In this document: one piece after another, positions 1 to 8,447 of the stretch | How the letters are laid out: each line of letters begins with the position of its first letter | How positions within the stretch are numbered: position 1 is the first letter of the stretch | Source of the DNA: Thermoguttaceae bacterium | GTDB lineage: Bacteria; Planctomycetota; Planctomycetia; Pirellulales; Thermoguttaceae | Direction: 5' to 3' | Length of the DNA: 64,000 bases | Assembly: GCA_017939795.1 (NCBI GenBank) | Contig: JAGBAA010000094.1 | Location: forward strand, 35,125-99,124 | Translations under genes and position numbers: made by a program | Notes under the pieces: model-generated | The model's input: only the letters and a program-made list of their open reading frames with translations | The model's database searches: none | Told to the model about the DNA's origin: nothing

Positions 1-125
1 AAATGGCCGAGCTGAACACATCCGTCGGAAACGTCATTGGACACCATATCCGGACCGGAAAACACGACGTCACGGAATTCGACTGGGACCAGTACATCCG
101 CGTCGCTGACCAGTTCCTCAAGTAG
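1..125 (+). CDS. C-terminal end of an unidentified protein (cut by window edge)
   Basis: An open frame enters from the left edge and ends at TAG 123-125. About 40 residues are visible, ending [12 protein letters not shown]. The tail is charged and has no membrane segment or sorting motif. I do not recognise the family. It lies on the same strand as the secreted oxidoreductase that follows, about 150 bases away, so the two could be co-transcribed. An 8-bp hairpin (arms 134-141 and 145-152, loop GCG) lies just after the stop, but no T-run follows it, so termination is uncertain. Confidence 0.5.
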   Translation, partial: MAELNTSVGNVIGHHIRTGKHDVTEFDWDQYIRVADQFLK

Positions 126-278
126 TTTTGGACGAGTTCTTGCGAAGAACTCCGACTGGGGCCAAATGGTGATTTTCTGATTGGAACTGGCCGGAGTTCT
201 TTGATTGGAGTGAATTGAAAATTTTTCGATGCCTGGTGTTTCCTGCCTTCTTTTATTGGAATTTTGGAGGAATTTCCC

Positions 279-1766
279 ATGAAGAATGTACTCCGTCGTC
301 GATTTCTTGCCGCTGGAACAGCTTTCGGAATCGTTTCGGCGTTTCCCGTTCCGGCTCTTTGGGCCAACGATGTCCCCTCGGCGGACTCTCCCGGCGAAGA
401 GCTTCGCTTTGCGCTGATCGGCTGCGGTGGACGCGGAATGCTTCTGGCGGACGTCGTCTCGAAATTGCCGGGAATGCGCCTCACCGCCGTCTGCGATCCG
501 GACCGGTCCCGTCTTGGTCCTGCCGCGCAGAAGTACGGTTTGGAGAAAGCCTTTACTGACCTGCGCAGGATCCTTGAAGATCCCGATGTGGATGCCGTCC
601 TTATTGCGTCGCCGAATCACTGGCACTGCCTCGCCGCGATCTGGGCAATGCAGGCCGGAAAGCACGTTTACGTGGAGAAACCGCTCTGTCTCTCGTTTTG
701 GGAAGGCCGCCAAGTCGTCAACGCTGCGAAAAAGTACCGAAAATTCTGCCAGATCGGTACCCAAATGCGTACGGATGCCGTCCTTCATTCGTTCGTGAAG
801 CAGAAACTTCATGAAGAAAAGCTCCTCGGCGACATCCGCTCCGTCCGAGTGAACCGTTCGTGGCCCCGGCGTCCGATCGGTCTACGGGAAACGCCGTGCC
901 CCATCCCAGAACACCTTGACTACGATCTGTGGCTCGGACCTGCACAAAATCTGTCGCTCTACCGAAACCGCATTCAGTACGACTGGCACTGGATGTGGAA
1001 TACCGGGCACGGCGAAATGGGGAATTGGGGCGCGCATCTGCTCGACGACTGCCGGAATGATGTCCTGCAAGACCGAGTTTTCATTCCGAAGCGTGTTCTC
1101 TGCATTGGCGGAAGAGTCGGCGAAAAAGATGCCGGTGAGACGCCGAACATGGCACTCACCTGGTTCGATACGGGGAGTATTCCGGTCGTTTTCGGCATTT
1201 CGGGGCTTGAAGATGCCCAAAAACGGCATTTCACCGGAAACACAAAAGGGCCGAGGAGCGGGTATGTCGTCTACTGCGAGGGCGGACGGTACGAAAAATT
1301 CTGGGGCGGCGGTGTTTTCTACGATTCCGAGGGAAAGAAGATCTGCGAGATCGCGGGGAATTCCGAACACTATGGAGCATTTCCGCACATTCAGAATTTC
1401 GCGGATTCACTGAGAAACGGAAACGAAGCGGCCCTTAATGCTCAAATCGAAACGGGATTCCACTCTTCCTTCTGGTACAATGCGCCGAACATGGCGTACC
1501 GGCTCGGTCGGAAGTACTCGAAAAGTGAGACCATTTCGTTTCTCGAGACGACCGGAAAGTGCGGATGCTGGGGCGAAGTTCTGAACGAGATGGAAGAGCA
1601 TCTGGCGAATAATCGGATCCAGATGGAAGACGGCACATTCACTATGAGTCCCTGCCTGGAACTCGATGCAGAAACTGAACGTTTCGTCGGTACCTACGCA
1701 GAAGAGGCAAACCGAATGGCGGAAATGCGTCCCCGACGCGGTATTTTTGCGGTCCCGGAAGTTTAG
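279..1766 (+). CDS. Gfo/Idh/MocA-family oxidoreductase with Tat-type signal
   Basis: NAD(P)-dependent oxidoreductase of the Gfo/Idh/MocA family, about 495 residues, probably acting on a sugar or cyclitol outside the cytoplasm. The start is the ATG at 279, preceded by GGAGG at 266-270 with 8-bp spacing; an in-frame TTG at 264 would place the ribosome site inside the gene. The N-terminus RRRFLAAG followed by a hydrophobic stretch ending at ALWA is a Tat-like signal. A Rossmann glycine motif (IGCGGRG, residues 47-53) and the family EKP motif (residues 133-135) follow. The sequence NWGAHLLDDCRND holds the usual His/Asp pair of the C-terminal domain. Substrate cannot be read from sequence. Such secreted members are very numerous in planctomycetes. 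Confidence 0.9.
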   Translation: MKNVLRRRFLAAGTAFGIVSAFPVPALWANDVPSADSPGEELRFALIGCGGRGMLLADVVSKLPGMRLTAVCDPDRSRLGPAAQKYGLEKAFTDLRRILEDPDVDAVLIASPNHWHCLAAIWAMQAGKHVYVEKPLCLSFWEGRQVVNAAKKYRKFCQIGTQMRTDAVLHSFVKQKLHEEKLLGDIRSVRVNRSWPRRPIGLRETPCPIPEHLDYDLWLGPAQNLSLYRNRIQYDWHWMWNTGHGEMGNWGAHLLDDCRNDVLQDRVFIPKRVLCIGGRVGEKDAGETPNMALTWFDTGSIPVVFGISGLEDAQKRHFTGNTKGPRSGYVVYCEGGRYEKFWGGGVFYDSEGKKICEIAGNSEHYGAFPHIQNFADSLRNGNEAALNAQIETGFHSSFWYNAPNMAYRLGRKYSKSETISFLETTGKCGCWGEVLNEMEEHLANNRIQMEDGTFTMSPCLELDAETERFVGTYAEEANRMAEMRPRRGIFAVPEV

Positions 1767-1814
1767 AGTTTGGAAGACGCGGCTTCAGAGACTGCCCGCA
1801 TTCTGTTTCGAGAT

Positions 1815-2738
1815 CTACTGCATTTCTGCCGCGAGATGTTCGCGGAGCATGACGCGGATCTCCGCCCTCAAGCCGACCGTAGGGACACGCAGGACCGGGA
1901 AACCGAGACTTTCTGCCGAACCTCGTGCTTCCACGTCCAGATCGTATACGACTTCCATGTTCTCGAAAGGAAATCCAAGTGGAATGAGCAAAAGCGGCGG
2001 TCGGGATGTGCCGGGAGCTGTGATTTTCTGAATGACGTCAAGTGTTGACGGCTCCAGCCACGGAATTGGCGCAGCACTGGCACTCTGCCATCCAAGAATG
2101 ACCCGGTTTTGCGGAAAACGTGCTTCCAGTGTCTTCACCGCAGCCAAAACTTCTGCTTCGTACCCATTTCTGCGGGCCAGCGCGGTCGGTAAAGAGTGGA
2201 CCGAGAAAAGGAGGACCGCCTCCGTCTGCTGTTCAGCCGGGAGACTCTTAAGCGTTTCGGAAATGACGGCCTCTGCTGCGTTCAGAAAGTGGGCGTTTTC
2301 TGAAAACGGCGGGAAAAATTGGGCCTCTGAGAAAACATCTTCCCCCAATTCTTCTGAAAGTTCATCTCGGACCTGCGTCCATTTTTCGAGATACGTCGTG
2401 AGGTATCCGCCAAACGGAGACGGAATGAAGACGAGCGGTCGTCTTTTTCCTTCCTCCGCCATTTGCCGAAGCGTCTCTTTCAGTGCCGGTTTTGCATATC
2501 GGCATCCAAAAAAGACGGGGACTTCCGGTACATTTTCTGCCCAAAGACGCATGAATTTCCGGATCGTACCGTTCATGGGACTCCGGCCGTCGAAAAGTGC
2601 ATAGTGCGCCAGAACTTCTGCCATCCGTTTTTCCGAGATCCGCTTCCCCTGTGCAATATTCCGAAGAAACGGCTCGACGTCTTCCATCGATTCTGGACCG
2701 CCGTATGCGTAGATGAGTAAAGAATCAAACTTTTTCAT
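1815..2738 (-). CDS. hemH: Ferrochelatase
   Basis: Inserts Fe2+ into protoporphyrin IX (or coproporphyrin III), the metal-insertion step of haem synthesis. The protein is 307 residues, normal for bacterial HemH. Visible family marks are the N-terminal LLIYAYGGPESMEDVEPFL, the SVHSLP segment carrying the catalytic His (residue 181), and the C-terminal PLGFPFENMEVVYDLD with the conserved acidic residue. It is the last gene of a leftward run and starts 32 bases after the WalJ-like gene, so co-transcription is likely. Haem supply fits the CxxCH motifs of the HzsA-related protein encoded 8 kb away, but that link is only inference. Confidence 0.9.
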   Translation of the reverse strand: MKKFDSLLIYAYGGPESMEDVEPFLRNIAQGKRISEKRMAEVLAHYALFDGRSPMNGTIRKFMRLWAENVPEVPVFFGCRYAKPALKETLRQMAEEGKRRPLVFIPSPFGGYLTTYLEKWTQVRDELSEELGEDVFSEAQFFPPFSENAHFLNAAEAVISETLKSLPAEQQTEAVLLFSVHSLPTALARRNGYEAEVLAAVKTLEARFPQNRVILGWQSASAAPIPWLEPSTLDVIQKITAPGTSRPPLLLIPLGFPFENMEVVYDLDVEARGSAESLGFPVLRVPTVGLRAEIRVMLREHLAAEMQ

Positions 2739-2770
2739 TGGCCTGAGTCCCGTTTTGTGCGCTTTCTGGT

Positions 2771-3532
2771 TCAGATCTCCACAAGTTCCGAGGAATCAAA
2801 ATGCGGCGCGATCGTGCACCGAAACTGTTCTCCCAAAATCCTATGGTGCGCGTCAAGGACGCAGGCCAGTGAATTGTTTTCATGGGAGATATGCCCCAAA
2901 ATGACCTTCCGAAGCCGTTTCCCATGCCGTGCGAGGAGATTCGCCGACTCAAAATTCGAAAGATGACCGGCTCTGGAGCGGATCCGGTCTTTCGCCCACT
3001 GCGTATAGAATCCGTTTGTGAGCATTTCCGGATCGTAGTTGCTTTCGAGAAGTACACCGTCCAGCGACTCGATCACAGCCGGAAGCTCCGAAAAAACGTG
3101 CCCCAGGTCTGTGCAGACTCCAAATCGGGTCTTGCCGTCATCCACGACAAAACAGACACCGTCTGCGGCATCATGCGGCGTCGAAACCGCTTCAATGGAA
3201 AGATCGCGAAAACGGAATCGTGTATTTGCGCAGAAATGCTCCACTCCGCCAGGGACACGGATCCCTTTTGTCTGAACGGCTTCGCAGGTCTTGAGCGTCA
3301 TCCAGACCGGAAGTTTGAATTTTCGGTGAAATGCACTCATGCTGGCCGTGTGGTCGCGGTGGTCATGCGTGATGAAGACGGCATTCACGCTCCGAATGTC
3401 GATCCCGTGCATGGAAAGTCGGTTTTGCGCGCAGATCCCGCTGATCCCTGCATCAAAAAGCAGGCGAGTCTCCCCACTTTCCACGTAAATACAGTTTCCG
3501 CTGCTTCCCGATTGGAGTGAAATGACTCTCAC
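2771..3532 (-). CDS. walJ: Metallo-beta-lactamase-fold nuclease, WalJ/YycJ type
   Basis: A 253-residue MBL-fold protein resembling YycJ/WalJ, a small metal-dependent 5'-3' exonuclease or phosphodiesterase implicated in DNA repair. The N-terminus (ISLQSGSSGNCIYVE) is characteristic, and the metal-binding motif THDHRDH is complete (His56, His58, Asp60, His61). A further GVCTDLGH segment supplies a later ligand. It begins 19 bases after the end of the FAD oxidoreductase and is followed by hemH after 32 bases, so all three probably share one transcript. No signal peptide or membrane segment is seen, so it is cytoplasmic. Confidence 0.85.
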   Translation of the reverse strand: MRVISLQSGSSGNCIYVESGETRLLFDAGISGICAQNRLSMHGIDIRSVNAVFITHDHRDHTASMSAFHRKFKLPVWMTLKTCEAVQTKGIRVPGGVEHFCANTRFRFRDLSIEAVSTPHDAADGVCFVVDDGKTRFGVCTDLGHVFSELPAVIESLDGVLLESNYDPEMLTNGFYTQWAKDRIRSRAGHLSNFESANLLARHGKRLRKVILGHISHENNSLACVLDAHHRILGEQFRCTIAPHFDSSELVEI

Positions 3533-3551
3533 GTGACCTCCTCTGGATGAA

Positions 3552-4943
3552 TCATTCGCCGAGCAGGTAGCGATTCACGACCGTGATCCCGCTGATGATC
3601 GCGCCGATGATCCCGACCATCCCCTGGTCCGTGCCGCAGACGAAAAGATTCTTGAACGGCATCGTTCCAGAGTAGTTTTTGACTGGTGCACCGTAGATCG
3701 CGCCGTTTTCGTGACCGGTGAAACGATAAACGGTTTTCGGCGTAAACATGTCGGAATCGATCATGTACGGACGAAAATCCGGGATCATGCGCGACGCAGT
3801 TTCCGTGATCTTTGTGTACCATTCCTTCTTTTTCGCCGCGTATTCGTCTTTTGGGAGAGAATTCCACCGCTCGTAGTTTGCCAATGCCGTGATCCGGATG
3901 ACGCTCTCTTTCAGCGGTTCGCTGTACGCGAAATTGTTCGGCGAGCAGATGACGCCGCTGCGCAGGTCGCAGAAATCGTCCGGTTTCCGATAGTCAAATT
4001 TTTCCGAATCGTTGAAAAAAACGATCGTGTCTTCGTGCCCGAAATTTTTCGGCTGACGATCCAGGACGGAGATCGTTTCGACGAACCCCAGCTCTCCCGG
4101 CTTACACTGTTCCATGACCGATTTGTCGTCGAGGTACTCCTCACACATTCGGAGCGTTTCCCGCTGTCCGGCCGACGAAAGGACCGTTTTGGCCCGCAGT
4201 TCTGTGCCGTCTTCCAGAACAACGCCGCAGACGGTCCGTGCCGAGTCCATTAAAAGACGCTTTACGCCCGTTTTCAGACGCAGTTCACCGCCTGCTTTGC
4301 GGAATCGGTCGACCAGCGTCTTCAGAAGGATCCGGACCCCCTCCCACGGACGGGCGAAACCTTCGAGGAAGATCGAGCGGAACATGATGCTGAATTGATT
4401 GAAATCCATGTCCTGCTGGCGGGCGCTTCCATAGTACATCAGCGGGCAGAAGATCATTTCGACCAGCTGCGGATCCCGAATACACGACGAAACGACTTCC
4501 CGTGCGGAAATGTCTGCCGGGAATTCACCCATCTGATTGTAGTCTACCAGCTTTGAGACAAGCTGACGCAGTCCATCCACTTCTTGAGGGAAATATTGCG
4601 CGACCTGTTCTTCAAAACAGGAAAATTTGTTCGTGAATTTCAGCGTTACGCCTGGAAACGCGATTTTGGATCCAAGCTGAGGCACAAGGGCAAGCTCCTC
4701 CCACGTCAGGCGCAGCTGTCGGAGCAGTCGATTCATTGGTCCGCGCTTTCCGCCTTTTTCTGCATAGTTCGTGACGGCGTGAAGTCCCACATCATGGTTT
4801 CGGCCATTCTGGCGGTAAAAGGAATTCAGCCCGCCGATGAGTGAATGCTTTTCCAGAATGCAGACTTTTTTATCGTAGTGGGCAAGTCGGCAGCCTGCCG
4901 AGAGACCGGACATTCCGGCTCCGATGATGATCGTATCGTACAT
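3552..4943 (-). CDS. FAD-dependent oxidoreductase, phytoene desaturase/CrtI-like
   Basis: A 463-residue flavoprotein of the amine-oxidase/phytoene desaturase superfamily. From the chosen ATG at 4943 it opens with the dinucleotide-binding motif IIIGAGMSGLSAG (Gly8, Gly10, Gly13) and the adenosine-binding acidic residue Glu31 (VCILEK). It ends with the FAD-binding segment LFVCGTDQGMVGIIGAI. The frame is open 132 bases further upstream, but those residues match nothing in the family and lack hydrophobic character, so the internal start is preferred. It lies between an acyl carrier protein and a ketosynthase upstream and walJ/hemH downstream. That context suggests an acyl chain desaturase or isomerase rather than a carotenoid enzyme; the substrate is unknown. 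Confidence 0.8.
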   Translation of the reverse strand: MYDTIIIGAGMSGLSAGCRLAHYDKKVCILEKHSLIGGLNSFYRQNGRNHDVGLHAVTNYAEKGGKRGPMNRLLRQLRLTWEELALVPQLGSKIAFPGVTLKFTNKFSCFEEQVAQYFPQEVDGLRQLVSKLVDYNQMGEFPADISAREVVSSCIRDPQLVEMIFCPLMYYGSARQQDMDFNQFSIMFRSIFLEGFARPWEGVRILLKTLVDRFRKAGGELRLKTGVKRLLMDSARTVCGVVLEDGTELRAKTVLSSAGQRETLRMCEEYLDDKSVMEQCKPGELGFVETISVLDRQPKNFGHEDTIVFFNDSEKFDYRKPDDFCDLRSGVICSPNNFAYSEPLKESVIRITALANYERWNSLPKDEYAAKKKEWYTKITETASRMIPDFRPYMIDSDMFTPKTVYRFTGHENGAIYGAPVKNYSGTMPFKNLFVCGTDQGMVGIIGAIISGITVVNRYLLGE

Positions 4944-5130
4944 GATCGCGTTTCGTATCTGAATCTGACGAATATGGGTCCCCAAAATCCCCAAAACAGT
5001 TCTTCCGCCCTGCTTTTGGAAGATCGTTCCAGTGCCTCTTATGTTTCCCAGCCGGCGGAATGCTCTGCCGGACATGGGATTTCATGAGATCATTGTTTCG
5101 CGAAACTGTTTTCTCTCCAAACACAGAAAG

Positions 5131-5171
5131 CCCTGACCGCTTTACCAGATCAGATCATGGCGCAGTCAGGG
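5131..5171 (-). other. Inverted repeat between acp and the FAD oxidoreductase
   Basis: Arms 5131-5140 and 5162-5171 pair over 10 bp with one mismatch around a 21-base loop. There is no clear T-run, so this is more likely an mRNA structure or processing element between acp and the oxidoreductase than a strong terminator. Confidence 0.4.
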
Positions 5172-5207
5172 AATGGATGAAAATGGATCTCGCGCAGGTT
5201 TGAAAGA

Positions 5208-5459
5208 TCAAAGATCCGCCATTTTCGGCGCGAGATACTCCACCGTGCTGGCCATCGAGTTGAGGGCCGTGTATTCTTCTTCCGGAATGTTCACCTTGTA
5301 GCGGCGGCGCAGTTCCATCACGATGTCCAGAAAGTCCATGCTGTCGAGTTCCATCTGTTCGCGGAACGAGACTTCGTCTTTCAGTTCGCTGATATCTTCA
5401 TCGGGCGCGATGTCCGAAAGAATTTCCAGAACGGCTTCACGGATTTCCTGTTTAGTCAT
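5208..5459 (-). CDS. acpP: Acyl carrier protein
   Basis: An 83-residue acidic protein of the ACP family that carries acyl chains on a phosphopantetheine arm. The attachment Ser is residue 40 in the motif ELDSMDFLDIVMELRRRY, a good DSx match. The start is the ATG at 5459, which has GAGG six bases upstream; the earlier in-frame start at 5471 would overlap that site. It sits 157 bases after the ketosynthase and 264 bases before the FAD oxidoreductase, all leftward. This is probably a dedicated carrier for this cluster rather than the housekeeping ACP, but that cannot be proved from one window. Confidence 0.9.
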   Translation of the reverse strand: MTKQEIREAVLEILSDIAPDEDISELKDEVSFREQMELDSMDFLDIVMELRRRYKVNIPEEEYTALNSMASTVEYLAPKMADL

Positions 5460-5615
5460 ATTCAACCTCAAATGACGTTAATGGTGAAAGTTTAATGGTT
5501 TTTGAACGAATAAGCGGCCGAAATGGCCGATGGATCCTTCTGTTTCTGTGAGACGCGCCGCGAGTGCGTCAAAATGGACGCTCCGTCAGCTGTCTCTCGA
5601 AAGGATCCGCCTGAT

Positions 5616-6848
5616 TCAGGCAGTGAATTTTTTGATGATGACGACGGAATTGATCCCCAGCATCCCAAACGACGTGTTCAGAATGTAGTTCACGTCTCCC
5701 AGCGGCTTCGGTGCGCCGGCGACCAGATTCGGAAGGGCACATTCCTCGTCGATCTCGTCAAGATTCAGGCACGCATGGCAGAATCCGTCTTCAAATGCCG
5801 GCAGGTTGCCCGCGAGTTCCAGTGCGCCGGCCGCGCCCATGGCATGACCGATGAAACCTTTCGTCGCGTTGAAGTGTGTCTTTGGGCAGTCGGTGAAGAC
5901 TTTGCGCAGACCGGCACATTCCTGAGCGTCTCCGCTGTGCGTTCCCGTCGCATGCAGGTTCACGATGTCGATGTCCTGCGGCTGAAGTCCTGCTTTTTCC
6001 AGGGCCTTGACGATACATTCCGCCTGACGTTCCGGATTCGGAAGAACAAAATCCGTTGCGTCGCTGTTGATGTGGTGTCCGACGATCTCGCCGTAGATTT
6101 TCGCTCCGCGGGCCTGTGCGTCGGAAAGACGTTCCAGCGTGTAGAGGCAGCCGCCTTCCGAAACGACGATCCCGTTGCGGTTTTTATCGAGCGGACGGGA
6201 GGCTTTCAGCGGATCTTCATGCGACGCCAGTGCGCCCTGATTGTTGAACGCAGCAAAAATGCCGAACGTGTGGATGCTTTCCGACACACCGCCGGCCAGT
6301 GCAAGATCGCATTCATGAAGCTGAAGCATCTGCATTCCCTGGATCAGCCCGGTGTTTCCCGCAGCACACGCAGCCCCCAGCGTGTAATGCGGACCGGTGA
6401 TCTTCATGTTCAGCGTCACTTCGCCCGCCGGGTTGTTCGCGACCGTCCGCGGATTGTGGTGGTGCGTCCAGAGGCTCGTGTCGTAGTCGTACTGCGAAAT
6501 ATTGTACACTTCGTTTTCCGTCTCGACATTTCCATGTTCCGTCACGCCGACATACACACCGACGCGGCTTTTGTCCAGCCCGTCCCACGCAATACCCGAG
6601 TCATTCACCGCTTCATGCGCACAGTAGATCGCGATACTGCCGGCACGCGTTCCACGGCGGACTTCTTTTTTGGTCTGGTATTTCAGAGGATCGAAACTGC
6701 AGATCCCTGCGTGCGTTTTGCCGAAGTAGCGGATCTCGTAATTCTGGATCCCGCCGCGTCCGTCAAGCAGAGCCTGACGAAAATCAGCCAGCGTGTCGCC
6801 GTTCGGCGCCGTGAGTCCCACACCCGTGATGACGATTCGTTCCTGCAT
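5616..6848 (-). CDS. Beta-ketoacyl-ACP synthase (KAS II/FabF-like)
   Basis: A 410-residue condensing enzyme that extends acyl-ACP chains with malonyl-ACP. The start is the ATG at 6848, giving MQERIVITGVGL; an upstream TTG at 6869 is less likely. The catalytic triad is present: Cys161 in LGAACAAGNTG, His in NLHATGTHSGD, and Lys/His in ATKGFIGHAMGAAGALE. The residues around the Cys (AACAAG) and the first His (HATGTH) differ a little from housekeeping FabF (ACATG, HGTST), which suggests a specialised enzyme. It heads the leftward run with acp and a CrtI-like oxidoreductase, a set found in planctomycete acyl-modifying clusters. Confidence 0.88.
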   Translation of the reverse strand: MQERIVITGVGLTAPNGDTLADFRQALLDGRGGIQNYEIRYFGKTHAGICSFDPLKYQTKKEVRRGTRAGSIAIYCAHEAVNDSGIAWDGLDKSRVGVYVGVTEHGNVETENEVYNISQYDYDTSLWTHHHNPRTVANNPAGEVTLNMKITGPHYTLGAACAAGNTGLIQGMQMLQLHECDLALAGGVSESIHTFGIFAAFNNQGALASHEDPLKASRPLDKNRNGIVVSEGGCLYTLERLSDAQARGAKIYGEIVGHHINSDATDFVLPNPERQAECIVKALEKAGLQPQDIDIVNLHATGTHSGDAQECAGLRKVFTDCPKTHFNATKGFIGHAMGAAGALELAGNLPAFEDGFCHACLNLDEIDEECALPNLVAGAPKPLGDVNYILNTSFGMLGINSVVIIKKFTA

Positions 6849-6892
6849 GGATTTTATCCCCCAAAACAAACTGAATAAAAATAAACGCGTCC

Positions 6893-6921
6893 ATTATAGC
6901 ACATTTTTTATTTTTTTAAAA
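6893..6921 (-). promoter_or_regulatory. Putative promoter of the ketosynthase-acp-oxidoreductase run
   Basis: On the minus strand a perfect -10 TATAAT (6893-6898) lies 17 bp after the weak -35 TTTTAA (6916-6921). A run of five C directly precedes the -35 position, as in several other promoters here. It is divergent to the dhaK promoter. Confidence 0.5.
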
Positions 6922-7044
6922 GGGGGAGGGGGGCAGATTCTCTAAATTTTAGGAACAAATGGAAAGATAAACAGAAACTTTTCGGAATTTGCTGGCTTTT
7001 TTCAAATTTTTTCCGGAAAACTTTCAATTCTTTTCCACTCCCCC

Positions 7045-7073
7045 TTGAAGAATTGGCGGAAGTATGGTATTTT
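7045..7073 (+). promoter_or_regulatory. Putative dhaK promoter
   Basis: TTGAAG (7045-7050), 17 bp, TATTTT (7068-7073), directly preceded by five C (7040-7044). The sequence is strikingly like the dhaL promoter 44.6 kb away, including the shared AGTATGGTAT before and across the -10 region. Confidence 0.55.
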
Positions 7074-7132
7074 ATGGTCAGGACGTTTTATTTTTCCATT
7101 AACCCAAATCCAAACAGATGGAGTACCAAATC

Positions 7133-8149
7133 ATGGTCATGAAGAAATTCATCAACGACCCCGCCAACCTCACTGCTGAACTGCTCGCCGGTCTTGAGAT
7201 CACCTCCGGCGACATCATTTCCCTCGAAGCTGGCGATCTGGAAGAACGCAAGCTGGTCTGCCGCAAAGAGAAGAAAGCCGAAGACAAAGTCGCCATCGTC
7301 ACCCTCGGCGGTGCCGGTCATGAACCTGCGCTTTCCGGTTTTGTCGGAAAAGGGATGCTCGATGTCAGCGTCGTCGGCGATATTTTCGCGGCTCCCGGTC
7401 CGATGGAAGTCGTTGAAGGCCTCAAAATGGTCAACCGTCCGGCTGGTACTCTTCTCGTGACGCTGAATCACGCCGGCGACGTCCTCTCCAGCGACATGGC
7501 GCAGCAGATGGCTGCCGATTTCGGTCTTGAAAACATCGTGAACATCAACACGCATGAAGACATTGCGCCGGGTGCCGATGCTCCGATCGAAGACCGCCGC
7601 GGTCTGGTCGGCTGCGTTCCGCTCATCAAAGTCGCCGGAGCGGCTGCCGAACGCGGCTGGAATCTGGATGAAGTCGTCCGCGTTGCCAATAAATTCAACG
7701 ACAATATGGCGACCCTGGCCGTCGCTCTGAAGGGCGCGACCCATCCGTCCAACGGAATGGTCATCTCCGAGCTGGGCGATGACGAAATGGAGATCGGTAT
7801 GGGACAGCATGGCGAAGCCGGTACCGGCCGCGGCAAGATGCTCTCTGCGGATGAGACCGTCGCCAAAATGCTCACTTCTCTCGTCGCTGCCGTCAAGGCT
7901 GAAAAGGGCGATAAAGTCCTCCTTCTGGTCAACGGTTCCGGTGCGACGACGATGATGGAAATGCTCATCGTCGCCAATTCCGCGAAGAAATTCCTCGACG
8001 CCCAGGGAATCGAACTGGCCGTCTGCAAAGCGGGCGAAATGCTGACCGTTCAGGAAACCGCCGGATTCCAGTTCCTGCTTGCCAAAGTCGACGATGAGAT
8101 CCTCGACCTCTGGAACGATCCGTGCTGCACCCCGGCGTGGAGCTGGTGA
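7133..8149 (+). CDS. dhaK: Dihydroxyacetone kinase, substrate-binding subunit DhaK-like
   Basis: The Dha-binding subunit of dihydroxyacetone kinase, which binds its keto substrate covalently through a His and receives phosphate from ATP or phospho-DhaM via DhaL. From ATG 7133 it is 338 residues. Family marks are MKKFINDP at the start, LGGAGHEPALSGFVG, and GMGQHGEAG, whose His226 is the expected hemiaminal-forming residue. GGAG at 7120-7123 lies 9 bases before this ATG; ATG 7139 is also possible and ATG 7118 is not, because it overlaps the ribosome site. The gene stands alone; its partner dhaL is near 52 kb and no DhaM is seen. Related kinases act on other ketoses, so the substrate is not certain. 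Confidence 0.9.
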   Translation: MVMKKFINDPANLTAELLAGLEITSGDIISLEAGDLEERKLVCRKEKKAEDKVAIVTLGGAGHEPALSGFVGKGMLDVSVVGDIFAAPGPMEVVEGLKMVNRPAGTLLVTLNHAGDVLSSDMAQQMAADFGLENIVNINTHEDIAPGADAPIEDRRGLVGCVPLIKVAGAAAERGWNLDEVVRVANKFNDNMATLAVALKGATHPSNGMVISELGDDEMEIGMGQHGEAGTGRGKMLSADETVAKMLTSLVAAVKAEKGDKVLLLVNGSGATTMMEMLIVANSAKKFLDAQGIELAVCKAGEMLTVQETAGFQFLLAKVDDEILDLWNDPCCTPAWSW

Positions 8150-8203
8150 GCCTCGCAAAGGCTGGATTTTTTGCAAAAATGAATTCAGTCTGACGAACCA
8201 CTG

Positions 8204-8282
8204 AAAAACACAGGAGGAACGTTTTCCGATGCAGTCCGCATTTGCGTGCCGTCCAAAAACGTTTCCTCCTGTTTTGTGTTTT
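8204..8282 (+). terminator. Long hairpin after dhaK, probable terminator
   Basis: Left arm 8204-8225 (AAAAACACAGGAGGAACG...) pairs with right arm 8255-8282 (...CGTTTCCTCCTGTTTTG...) with small bulges. The right arm ends in a T-rich stretch. It lies just after the dhaK stop. Confidence 0.65.
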
Positions 8283-8349
8283 AAGCAAACAGGGAGAAGG
8301 AAGAAGGCTTGAAGCTGGAAGAATTTTCTGAAATTTTGAGTCCCGGGGC

Positions 8350-8377
8350 TTGCGCAGATTCTTTTTCTGAGTAAAAT
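8350..8377 (+). promoter_or_regulatory. Putative rsmE promoter
   Basis: TTGCGC (8350-8355), 16 bp, TAAAAT (8372-8377), about 70 bases before the rsmE start and after the dhaK terminator. Confidence 0.5.
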
Positions 8378-8447
8378 GAATGAGTATGGAACGACCGGGC
8401 GGAGCGTCTGTCCGGAAAGTGGTCTTTTTTGAAAGCGGAATGGATCC

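Noticed and set aside
5523..6878. 451-codon plus-strand frame over the ketosynthase
   Set aside because: The minus frame has all ketosynthase catalytic residues; the plus frame shows none.
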